From positions 254,391 to 318,390 of the forward strand of contig JBGCEH010000006.1 in NCBI GenBank assembly GCA_045106195.1: a stretch of 64,000 nt of DNA, in the 5' to 3' direction. Below, piece after piece: positions 46,292 through 54,404 of the stretch (position 1 is its first letter; every line of letters begins with the position of its first letter). Source of the DNA: Granulosicoccus sp045106195 (lineage in GTDB: Bacteria > Pseudomonadota > Gammaproteobacteria > Granulosicoccales > Granulosicoccaceae). Under the pieces are notes generated by a model. That model was not told the DNA's origin, made no database searches, and was given only the letters and a program-made list of their open reading frames with translations. Made by a program: the position numbers and the translations under genes.

Positions 46292-47794
46292 TTATTGGGG
46301 TAACTTCATTAACCGCAGGTCACCGAAGAAAGTCTTTTCAAGGACAACCAGACTTTCCATGTCAACGTCAATCATTCCTGCCAGTTGCTCTTCGCTTGTT
46401 ACAGCTTTGGCGAGAATGTGTGTTGGCGCGTAGAGATCGAGTGCCTTGGCTACGTTTTCTGGCGACATCATATCAGTACGAATTGATAACAACTGTCTCG
46501 GTTTGATTGTCACTGCCAAGGGTGAATGTGGCGATAGATCGAAAGCGGCTACGCGGGCTTCTTCGTCCAGACCGGCAGACTCCAGTTGCGTAATGAAGTC
46601 ATCCAGACTTGCGCGCTCTTTGTTGGCATCGGCAGCGGTAAAATAAGACAAGTAGGCTCCCATCACCAGATTGCCTGTCAGCACGATGGCCAGCACGTAA
46701 TCCGGTATATGGACGCCAGAACGTACCCAGGCAAGGGCAATGGTTGCAAAGCTGGCTACCGCCACAATCTGCTGATATCTCGGCTGGTTTTGCTGAAGCA
46801 CAATCATACCCGCATACAATCCCAGAAACAGACTGAGCGGTAGCAGTAGTTGCCAGGTTTGTCGCCAATGCCGGATGCCAAGATACATAAGACACAAGGC
46901 CGCGATGTTGGTGTAAACGTAAAACGGCGCTTCAAACGGGTTCAGAAAGTGCCGTTGGGCACTTGCCACAAGCTTGTCCAGCAACAGCTGAATGCTGATT
47001 GTTCGCTGTTCCAGCGAGTAATGCCAGAACATATTCGATTCACCGGGAATGGATGAAGTAACGATCGCAACAATATCCGGTTGAAACGATGAGGGAAACC
47101 AGTTTCCGGCCTGAGTCATCAGATATAACGCCGCCGCGATATTCGCGACCGCTGCAAGAAGCAACAGATAACGCTTGCCAACCACCGACTCCATTAGCAC
47201 GATACACGACAGTACCAACACCGCTGCCTGAAAAATCGGGTGGCATAACACCCCTGCCAAAAGCGCTGCATTTCCAAGCGCTAGCAGGACTGGACGTGAG
47301 CGATAGACAAAACCTGTGAGCGCAACAGCAAGTAGTGCGGCGAAGAACATTTCCTGTAGAACATTAATTCCCAGCCAGATGGCGCTGGGTGATACCAGAT
47401 ACAGGCTGGTCGTCCAACGGGCGATTCGTCGGCTTGCGAGCTTTCGTGCCAGTGCATAGACACACGCGCCCACTGTTATGTGAGCCAACAGATTCATCAA
47501 TATCCAGGCCGGGTAGGCACCTGTCCATCGTCCAAGCCAGGCGGCTACCAGTATGGGAGGACCGTTATGGTGGAACCAGGCCGGCGAGGGTTTGTCCCCT
47601 TCCCGGATTAACTTGGCCGGAAACAACAGGTTAGTGATCGGCGGCTGCTGCGCCAGTGTTGTCTCGGTATCTGCCAAATAGTTGTACTGGTCAGAACCTC
47701 GCACGCCCTGAGCGCCTGCGATAATCATGACAAAAGACAACACGACGGCTGCTGCGACTGCCAGAATTGACAGGCCCTCAGTTCTACCGTTCAT
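46292..47794 (-). CDS. Multi-spanning membrane protein, GT-C glycosyltransferase-like
   Basis: Protein of 500 aa with about eleven to twelve helices followed by a soluble C-terminal domain of about 110 residues. The first periplasmic loop holds an acidic GSDQYNYLADTE segment and then FHHNGPPILVAAW, and QNQPRYQQIVAVA lies near residue 340. This is the layout of GT-C enzymes, which use polyprenyl-phosphate sugars on the outer face (ArnT, PMT and arabinofuranosyltransferases). It could use the lipid-linked pentose predicted from region 29.5-34.6 kb. Family assignment is by topology and motifs, not by close match. Confidence 0.65.
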   Translation of the reverse strand: MNGRTEGLSILAVAAAVVLSFVMIIAGAQGVRGSDQYNYLADTETTLAQQPPITNLLFPAKLIREGDKPSPAWFHHNGPPILVAAWLGRWTGAYPAWILMNLLAHITVGACVYALARKLASRRIARWTTSLYLVSPSAIWLGINVLQEMFFAALLAVALTGFVYRSRPVLLALGNAALLAGVLCHPIFQAAVLVLSCIVLMESVVGKRYLLLLAAVANIAAALYLMTQAGNWFPSSFQPDIVAIVTSSIPGESNMFWHYSLEQRTISIQLLLDKLVASAQRHFLNPFEAPFYVYTNIAALCLMYLGIRHWRQTWQLLLPLSLFLGLYAGMIVLQQNQPRYQQIVAVASFATIALAWVRSGVHIPDYVLAIVLTGNLVMGAYLSYFTAADANKERASLDDFITQLESAGLDEEARVAAFDLSPHSPLAVTIKPRQLLSIRTDMMSPENVAKALDLYAPTHILAKAVTSEEQLAGMIDVDMESLVVLEKTFFGDLRLMKLPQ

Positions 47795-47799
47795 GGAAA

Positions 47800-48876
47800 C
47801 TAATTGCCTGCCCCCTGTCTGAGAATTTCTCGCACATCAGTGACGGACGGCTGGGTGGCGACGTTATCCACCCGCCCCAGGGTGTCAAACTTGCTGTACG
47901 GAACGTCATACGTCAGGGAAAGAGCGGTAGGCTGAAAATGCTCTGCCTTCGACCAGGCGAGCAGGGCCTGAGGAAACTGGGCACCCGCGACATGTGAAAA
48001 AGGATAGCCGCCACCAAAACGCGCGTTCAATTCCAGCACGTGGAAGGTATCACCGTCTACGAAGATATCGCAATCCAGATTTCCGATATGTCCCAAGCGC
48101 TGCCCCAGTGACTGACAGAACACGGATAATTTATCGTTCTTTCGTACGACAGCCTTGTCAGTTTCTCCTGCTCGCATGGCGAGTTTTTGCTTGGTCACTA
48201 CGCCACGAGTGATAGCGGTAAAGTCGTTCAGGATATCGCAGCCGAATTCCGTTCCACCACACCTCGCCTGAATAAGTACACTGTGTGGGAGATCCGCCCG
48301 GCTCACTGTAAATAGCATGCCTCTAATGACCTGAGACAACACCAGAGTGTAGGCTGCTTTTAATTCTTTTTCATCGTGAACAGTGAATATTCCAATGGAT
48401 CCGCTGCCCCAGCGAGGTTTGACAATGCAAGGAAATTGAAGCGCTCCTGCGTTTACAGCAGCGAGGGCTGCATCAAGCTCCGCATAGGTATCAGGGGTGG
48501 GAAAGTTGTTTTCCTGCAACCAATGGTAGGTAGCCAACTTGTCTGAACAGATATCGATGACACGACTGTGTGATATCGCGACGATAACGCCATGTTGTTC
48601 AAACCTTTCTTTAGCACTGGACAGGATCGGCAGCTCAAGGTCATTGAGGGAAATCAGCAGACTGACCTGCTTCTCGACACATAAATCGGTAAGCTGATCA
48701 ATATAATTTTCGGCGTAAACATTGGAGACCACGCACTGCTCATCACAATCCACCAGACCCGGAGCGGTAGGGTTCATATCAGTGCCTATAACTTTTCCCT
48801 GACCCGCGAGCGCCTGTCGGAAATAGTTGGCCAGATAATTGCGCCTGCCAACACAGGTAAGAAGAACGTTAGCCAT
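47800..48876 (-). CDS. ATP-grasp ligase
   Basis: Protein of 358 aa from the ATG at 48876; a TTG six bases upstream is the alternative. The start MANVLLTCVGRRNYLANYF and the block VIGTDMNPTAPGL match CarB-like ATP-grasp proteins in polysaccharide clusters. The ATP-grasp fold shows CIVKPRWGSGSIGIF and the metal-binding VLELNARFGGGYPFSH. Such enzymes join a carboxylate to an amine through an acyl phosphate. It starts two bases after the dehydrogenase stop. I infer amide decoration of an EPS sugar; the substrates cannot be read. Confidence 0.82.
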   Translation of the reverse strand: MANVLLTCVGRRNYLANYFRQALAGQGKVIGTDMNPTAPGLVDCDEQCVVSNVYAENYIDQLTDLCVEKQVSLLISLNDLELPILSSAKERFEQHGVIVAISHSRVIDICSDKLATYHWLQENNFPTPDTYAELDAALAAVNAGALQFPCIVKPRWGSGSIGIFTVHDEKELKAAYTLVLSQVIRGMLFTVSRADLPHSVLIQARCGGTEFGCDILNDFTAITRGVVTKQKLAMRAGETDKAVVRKNDKLSVFCQSLGQRLGHIGNLDCDIFVDGDTFHVLELNARFGGGYPFSHVAGAQFPQALLAWSKAEHFQPTALSLTYDVPYSKFDTLGRVDNVATQPSVTDVREILRQGAGN

Positions 48877-48878
48877 TC

Positions 48879-49880
48879 TCAATAGCGCCGTGTAGGGTCA
48901 ATAACGTTGATAAGCGCCCTGCCCTCAACCAGATTGTTCAGATTGACAATAGCGTCGTCGAGATGCGGAAACCCGCCAATGGCATAGCCAGCCCGATGAG
49001 GTGACATCAGCAGGTTATCCAGCGATGCAAAATCGTAGTTGTCTGATGGAGGAAGTTCGGAGCGCTCAGCGTTGGGTGCCTGATACCAGGTGTCAATGGC
49101 AGCACCAGCAATGCGTTCTTCGTTAAGGGCATCGAAAAGTGCTTTTTCATCCACAATGGCTCCTCTTGATACATTGACGAGCAACGCATCACTGGACATT
49201 GCCTCGAACACTGTTTGATCAATGAGCGATCGGCTGTCTTCGGTGAGCGGAAGCGCAATGACAACGATGTCCTGATCCACAACGGCCCGGGCTATATCCG
49301 AGGACGAGAAAACGTCCACTGGCGCCGAATAGCCAGCGGGTGCATTGCCTGATGTATTAACAACGGCAGTTTGCATACCAAATCCCGCCAGCAACCTTGA
49401 ACACGCCTGTGCAATAGCGCCAAAACCCACATACAGAATACGCTTGCCGACAATACTCGAGGAAAAGGGTGAAACCTTGTTACCGTCCTTACTCAAGCGA
49501 TTCCATTGGTTGTCGCGCATTTGCCGGTCGTGGTAAGGCAACTTGCGCGCGATGCCAAGAAGCATCGCTATCGTGTGCTCTGCCACAATATCTGCATTGG
49601 AATGCGAATTACTGATGGGGGTGGAAAACTTAGCAAGCATGTCAAAGTTTAGGTTATCCACACCAGTCCAGGGAATCTGAATCAATTTAAGGTGTTGCCC
49701 CTGGCTGAGCACCGCCTCGTTGATCATGCCCCCGAAAAGAACGTCTGCTTCACTGATTTTTGCCAGCACGCCCTCTGTATCAAAGCTCTCTGGCTGTACG
49801 AACGTCACCGTGCTTGCCACGCGCTCAGTGAGATATGCAAGATCGGAAGGTGCAAACGCCTTGGTCAGAAGAACCTTCAT
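48879..49880 (-). CDS. D-2-hydroxyacid dehydrogenase family protein lacking the usual catalytic Glu
   Basis: Protein of 333 aa with the D-2-hydroxyacid dehydrogenase fold. The Rossmann loop is VGFGAIAQ (Gly152, Gly154, Ala157), with Ala where most members have the third Gly. The catalytic Arg (NVSRGAIVD, Arg239) and His (MSPHRAG, His295) are present. The Glu expected in a DVFxxEP-like block is replaced in DTWYQAP, where Ala268 takes its place by eye. Formate dehydrogenases of this family have Gln there. It overlaps the aminotransferase gene by four bases. Confidence 0.85.
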   Translation of the reverse strand: MKVLLTKAFAPSDLAYLTERVASTVTFVQPESFDTEGVLAKISEADVLFGGMINEAVLSQGQHLKLIQIPWTGVDNLNFDMLAKFSTPISNSHSNADIVAEHTIAMLLGIARKLPYHDRQMRDNQWNRLSKDGNKVSPFSSSIVGKRILYVGFGAIAQACSRLLAGFGMQTAVVNTSGNAPAGYSAPVDVFSSSDIARAVVDQDIVVIALPLTEDSRSLIDQTVFEAMSSDALLVNVSRGAIVDEKALFDALNEERIAGAAIDTWYQAPNAERSELPPSDNYDFASLDNLLMSPHRAGYAIGGFPHLDDAIVNLNNLVEGRALINVIDPTRRY

Positions 49881-51097
49881 GCTGACTGGCTCTGTGCGAA
49901 GGCCGTGATTTTCTCCAGGGCTTCGGCCAGCACCTCATCAGGAACTGCAAATGAAAGGCGAAAATGATCATCCCAATCTGATCCGAAAGCCAGACCGGGC
50001 GTGGTGGCTACGCCAGTCTGGCGCAAAAGTCCTGCACAAAACTCGTTTGAGTTCATACCCAGCGCGCTACTATCCACAAATACAAAAAAACCGGCTTTTG
50101 GCAATGCTGCCTTTAACTGGACGTTACCTTGTAACCAGGTAGCGATAAGTTCCAGACGGGACTCAAGCTTGTGCCGGTAGTCATCAAGAAACGCCAGCTC
50201 GGGGTCCCAACTCTCAGCCAGAGCTTGCTGGATAAAGGTGCAAGTGTTGGTATTCATATGCTGTTGGATTTTGATGGCTCTTCCCTTGATCGCATCAGGC
50301 AATGTGCAATAGCCTACACGCCACCCTGTCAGAGCATGAGACTTACTGAAGCCGTTGATAGTAACAACGTGCTTTGGCGATGCCTCAAACGACCCTGGGC
50401 TTGTGTGACGTGCATCACCCAACACGAGTTTTTCATATACCTCATCAGAGATGAGATAGATATTTTTGCTCGCAGCTAACTCATAAAGTTTTTTCAACTC
50501 ACTATCAGAACTAACGTATCCAGCCGGGTTATTAGGGCTGTTTATCAGAATTGCACGGGTTTTACTGTTAATGGTAGCCTCGATCGCGTCTAGCGGGAGA
50601 GCATGGGACGTTTTGTCGACATATACCGTATGCACTTTCGCAGACGGCTCAGCCAGGTAAATTTGAGGAATAAAACTCACAAAACACGGAGACACTACTA
50701 TAACCTCGTCTTCCGGTTCCAGCATTGCCATTAATACCGTACTAAGCGCCTGTTTTGCACCAGCAGTCACCATGATGGAGGAGGCAGGGCAGCTTACGTT
50801 GTTATCTGCCTTGAGTTTGTCGGCAATGAGCTCTCGCAGCGGTGCCACACCCAGCGCTCCACTATAGCGGCTGTTGCCTTGCGACAATACCTTGTGCACT
50901 GCCTCAATTATGGCTGCCGGTGTTTCAAAATCCGGCTCGCCTAATCCCAACGATAATATAGGCTGTCCCTGTGCACGCCGTTCGTTCGCAGCTTCTGCGA
51001 ACTGTAAGGTCAATGATGCTCCGATCTCTTGCCTGAAATGCAACTGACTACCCTCTTTGCTTGGCACACATGTCTGTTGACACGCACAGTGTGTCAT
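49877..51097 (-). CDS. PLP-dependent aminotransferase, class I/II
   Basis: Protein of 406 aa. Visible blocks are LSLGLGEPDFETP, the PNNPAGYV segment, LISDEVYEKLV, and GFSKSHALTGWRVGYC with the PLP-binding Lys. These are aspartate/alanine-aminotransferase-like features. It heads the minus-strand operon and its stop overlaps the dehydrogenase start. The pair could interconvert a 2-hydroxyacid, a 2-ketoacid and an amino acid for the ATP-grasp ligase. The first ten residues (MTHCACQQTC) are Cys-rich and unusual; a start nearer residue 19-22 is possible. Confidence 0.87.
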   Translation of the reverse strand: MTHCACQQTCVPSKEGSQLHFRQEIGASLTLQFAEAANERRAQGQPILSLGLGEPDFETPAAIIEAVHKVLSQGNSRYSGALGVAPLRELIADKLKADNNVSCPASSIMVTAGAKQALSTVLMAMLEPEDEVIVVSPCFVSFIPQIYLAEPSAKVHTVYVDKTSHALPLDAIEATINSKTRAILINSPNNPAGYVSSDSELKKLYELAASKNIYLISDEVYEKLVLGDARHTSPGSFEASPKHVVTINGFSKSHALTGWRVGYCTLPDAIKGRAIKIQQHMNTNTCTFIQQALAESWDPELAFLDDYRHKLESRLELIATWLQGNVQLKAALPKAGFFVFVDSSALGMNSNEFCAGLLRQTGVATTPGLAFGSDWDDHFRLSFAVPDEVLAEALEKITAFAQSQSA

Positions 51098-51166
51098 TCA
51101 AACGTCGACAACTCAGCCATATGCATCACAAATACAGTCGATGCCTTCTGACTGACTACACCAAAG

Positions 51167-53581
51167 TCAGCTTGTATCGCGTGACTGGTACACACGAATG
51201 TAGTCTATTACCAGCTGAGCGGGGATTGCATTGGGATCCAGGGCATTGTCATTGAAGTCCCCTCCAACGGCCAGATTGGCCAGAACATACATGAGTTGGT
51301 AGGCAATTTCAGTGTCATATTCGCTATGTACTTTCACGCCGTCTACATACCAGTGAATCTCATCGTGCATCCACTGAACACCAAATGTATGAAAATCATC
51401 GGAAAAACTCGGCGCACCGGCTGCAAGCGTTGTTTTCTTAGAGGCACTCACCAGCTCTCCGATATCGTCACGATAATGAAAACTATGATGCACCGAGCGT
51501 GTGTCTTCACCGAGAATTTCCATCACATCTATCTCGGGCGTCGGCCCGACGTAATATTTGTTCAGGAGCCAGAAAGCCGGCCATAGGCCGTTACCCTCAG
51601 GGACCTTGGCGCGAATTTCCGCATACCCCTTTGAAAAAGGAAAAGATTCGCGCGAGGTAATCAGGCCAGAGGTGTAGTCAGGTTGCGTATAGCCGGGCTG
51701 GCGCCAACTGATGGGGTTGGTATCCCAATAACTGCTGCCATTGGCGGGCAGTGCCGGCGGCATGTCACCCGAGTCAGCGGCGGTTCTCGCATGGATGGTC
51801 AAGTTACCAGCGGACACCGTGAAGGGCGAATAATTGGCTGAACGATCAGCACCCAGCGCATCGACATAATACTGCTGTTCGTTATTGATAGGCAGAAACG
51901 GCCCCCAAACGAACGACGTGGACCATTTATCCGCATTCAGGGTTGAGCCGGTAAATTCATCGTTAAAGACAAGCTGGTACTCATTCAAGTTGACTGGCAC
52001 AGATAGCTTTTTCGTGTACGCCCGCACATAGTCAATTTCATATACGGCTGGAAATTCCGTAAACTGATCTGGCGATCTCGGCCAGTTGCCGCCAACGGCA
52101 AGGTTGAGTATCAGATACATTGCCTGCCCGGCGATGTCGAAGTCATCATCGGTGACACGATGAACCTCAACGCCATCGACGTAAAAAATGATCTGTCCCG
52201 GCTCCCATGCAACCCCAAATACATGAAAGTCCTCGGTAAAGTCCGGACCAACAGTGCGGTTGTTGGGGGTAGAGATGAGTTCCCAGTCATTCTCGGGCTT
52301 AAAATAATGATACGTGTGGTAGATACGGTTTCTTTTGTCCCCCAGGAACTCCATGATGTCTATTTCGGGTATCCGGTGAACGTAGTGTGTATTCAACATC
52401 CACACCGCCGGCCATAGCCCCTGCCCTCCAGGCAGCTTTGCGCGCGCCTCCACATAGCCATGTGTCATTTTGAAAGTGTCATAGGTCGTAATGATGCCCG
52501 ACAGATAGTTCACGTCATTAACGTCGTACTCCGGGCTGGGCCGGTATTCGAGATATTGCCCCCACACCGGGTCGTCCACATCAGGCTTTACGGGTGGCTT
52601 GAGACTGCTGGTGACCTCGGTAGCCGTAATTTTCAAGGTTCCCTGAGCGGTTAGAGTGAAAGGATCGTATTCGAACCCGCTGTGCATCCCCAAAGAGTCA
52701 ACATACAACTGCTCTTCATTGTTGATGGGCTTATACGGTCCCCAGAGCAATCCTGAATTCCATTTGCTGGTATCCAGCTGACCACCACCGTTGAATTCAT
52801 CCTGAAATACCAGTTCGTAGTCGGAAATACGCGGCACGGCGGGTGTCGGGGCGACCGTGGGAAATAGCATCCTTGCACCGAGCGGATCGTTGTCCTCGTC
52901 AACGGCGTAGGCTGTTTCTGAGGTCATCACCCAATAGGCATCCCAGGGTTGCAACACGCTGTTCTGTCTTATCAGTTCATACCCCGCGCTGAGACCCAGA
53001 TATCGATAGAATCCGGGTTCTATGGATCGGGGCGATTGCAGCGCTTCATTGAGCGTACATCCGAAAAAGCAATTGGCAGCACCAGTAACAAAGCTGACTC
53101 CGCTCATGGGCAATGGCGCATCATGGTTGAAGCCCACCATGGACCAGGTCTTGCGGTTGTCTCTGACATCAAGCTCTGACTCGATGCATCCCTGTATGGC
53201 AGAACAACCCGGAATTTCGGCAACCGCAACTGCGGGGCTGTTGGCAGGCACATCAATGGTTACGCTACTGCCCGTTCTCTGAAGTATCCAGTAACCAAGG
53301 CCTGCCTCGAGGGGTTGACCGAGAGGTGCTGCAAAGTAGTTACCATTGGGTCCATCCTGCGGGTTGAAGCCGTACACGATCCAGCCACTGCCGTACCGGT
53401 CGAGCGGAAGATCATCCCCGAATACCTGCCCGAGTGTTCCTGCAGCTTTCGGGTCTACTGGCAGTGACAGCATCACCCACTCATTGTTGGGTATGACCTT
53501 GGACGGAGGAGCTGCCAAAGTGCTGAATGACAAGAACAGCAAAGTGCAGAGAGCGAAAAGTCGAACAATTTGAGACGTCAT
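51167..53581 (-). CDS. Secreted protein with two GH16 catalytic domains
   Basis: Protein of 804 aa from MTSQIVRLFALCTLLF, with a signal peptide ending near TLA-A; a longer frame begins at 53656. Residues 27-222 form an uncharacterised domain with two Cys pairs, also found in the SGNH protein at 54405. Two GH16 domains follow, with the ExDxxE active-site motifs EIDIME (Glu406, Asp408, Glu411) and EIDVME (Glu683, Asp685, Glu688). All catalytic acids are intact in both. GH16 enzymes cut beta-1,3 or beta-1,4 glucans and galactans (laminarin, agar, carrageenan). The exact substrate is not readable. Confidence 0.9.
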   Translation of the reverse strand: MTSQIVRLFALCTLLFLSFSTLAAPPSKVIPNNEWVMLSLPVDPKAAGTLGQVFGDDLPLDRYGSGWIVYGFNPQDGPNGNYFAAPLGQPLEAGLGYWILQRTGSSVTIDVPANSPAVAVAEIPGCSAIQGCIESELDVRDNRKTWSMVGFNHDAPLPMSGVSFVTGAANCFFGCTLNEALQSPRSIEPGFYRYLGLSAGYELIRQNSVLQPWDAYWVMTSETAYAVDEDNDPLGARMLFPTVAPTPAVPRISDYELVFQDEFNGGGQLDTSKWNSGLLWGPYKPINNEEQLYVDSLGMHSGFEYDPFTLTAQGTLKITATEVTSSLKPPVKPDVDDPVWGQYLEYRPSPEYDVNDVNYLSGIITTYDTFKMTHGYVEARAKLPGGQGLWPAVWMLNTHYVHRIPEIDIMEFLGDKRNRIYHTYHYFKPENDWELISTPNNRTVGPDFTEDFHVFGVAWEPGQIIFYVDGVEVHRVTDDDFDIAGQAMYLILNLAVGGNWPRSPDQFTEFPAVYEIDYVRAYTKKLSVPVNLNEYQLVFNDEFTGSTLNADKWSTSFVWGPFLPINNEQQYYVDALGADRSANYSPFTVSAGNLTIHARTAADSGDMPPALPANGSSYWDTNPISWRQPGYTQPDYTSGLITSRESFPFSKGYAEIRAKVPEGNGLWPAFWLLNKYYVGPTPEIDVMEILGEDTRSVHHSFHYRDDIGELVSASKKTTLAAGAPSFSDDFHTFGVQWMHDEIHWYVDGVKVHSEYDTEIAYQLMYVLANLAVGGDFNDNALDPNAIPAQLVIDYIRVYQSRDTS

Positions 53582-53852
53582 ACTTGTGAGATTTGAGAAG
53601 AAGATTAAACAAGAAGGGGTATGTCGCAGAGTCGACTTTGAACCAGGAAAGTCCATAGGGCGTCACTACAACCATTTATACGTGCGGAATTATCGGTGAC
53701 AGAATGTTACGTGCAACCCCCACTATCGCAGAATTATCAAGGAGTTACTCCGACGGGTCAATCGCGCCAACGACAATAACCATCGTTCTGAACGCTGGCA
53801 GGCATAGGCACGCCATATTCGCAGGCATTGTCCCGCACGTCTCCTCGTGCAT

Positions 53853-53869
53853 GGTTTGTTTAACAAACC
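53853..53869. promoter_or_regulatory. Perfect palindrome, candidate operator
   Basis: GGTTTGTT (53853-53860) and AACAAACC (53862-53869) are exact inverse complements around one central T. The symmetry is typical of a homodimeric regulator site. It lies 272 bases from the GH16 start on one side and 536 from the SGNH start on the other. Confidence 0.4.
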
Positions 53870-54047
53870 TTGCCCTCCCGTGCTCTCGTACCGTTGTTAC
53901 ATAAGAATCACTAGTAGAATGAGATGCTTGCCAAAATTACCATTACATTCCGTTCATTTTGAGACTATGCTCTCACTATCCAGCTGTGAACGTTGGAAAC
54001 ACCTGCATGCATACTGTTGCAAACCGCTATGGGAAGCCGGCAGGTCT

Positions 54048-54106
54048 CCTCTCGCACACGCAGAATTGAGCAGAATTGAAATCAAGAGGACCCTCTATGC
54101 GAGAGG
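54048..54106. repeat. 9-bp inverted repeat with long loop
   Basis: CCTCTCGCA (54048-54056) and TGCGAGAGG (54098-54106) pair perfectly around 41 bases. The loop holds GCAGAATTGA twice in tandem with a short gap. It may be part of an RNA structure in the long leader region. No T-run is present. Confidence 0.3.
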
Positions 54107-54309
54107 CACTGCACAAAATAACGGGATTTCGAAATGGTGCAGAAACGTCTCGATCGACATACCCGTCTCCGCGGCCACTCAGAAACCATTCCCGTTTATT
54201 CAACTGCAATGAACTTCTCGATGCCTTGCCAGCTCTATGTATCAGGATAAAGAATCAGTCGCCCTGTGAGGTTTCTCTAATTTCCCGGAGTTAATTACAA
54301 GGACTTCAC

Positions 54310-54337
54310 CTGACTTACTGATTCTGGGTGCTAGTAT
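54310..54337 (+). promoter_or_regulatory. Candidate promoter of the SGNH gene
   Basis: CTGACT (54310-54315) and TAGTAT (54332-54337) are 16 bases apart, each matching four of six sigma-70 consensus positions. A TG one base before the -10 gives an extended -10. The start codon is about 65 bases further on. Confidence 0.3.
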
Positions 54338-54404
54338 TCAACCGCGTGATCGACAGCCCAGCCAATTTTTGGCACATTGGCTTATCGATAGGACTCAGAG
54401 ACAC

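Larger units (their letters stand above)
53582..54404. other. Long divergent intergenic region between GH16 and SGNH genes
   Basis: 823 bases with no reading frame that I can support. It contains a 17-base palindrome (53853-53869), a 9-bp inverted repeat with a 41-base loop (54048-54106), the direct repeat GCAGAATTGA within that loop, and a candidate promoter for the SGNH gene (54310-54337). The length and structure suggest complex regulation or an unannotated small RNA. Confidence 0.5.

Noticed and set aside
54076..54294. Plus-strand frames of 60-120 codons before the SGNH gene
   Set aside because: Irregular composition, no ribosome-binding sites, and several overlapping frames of similar length.
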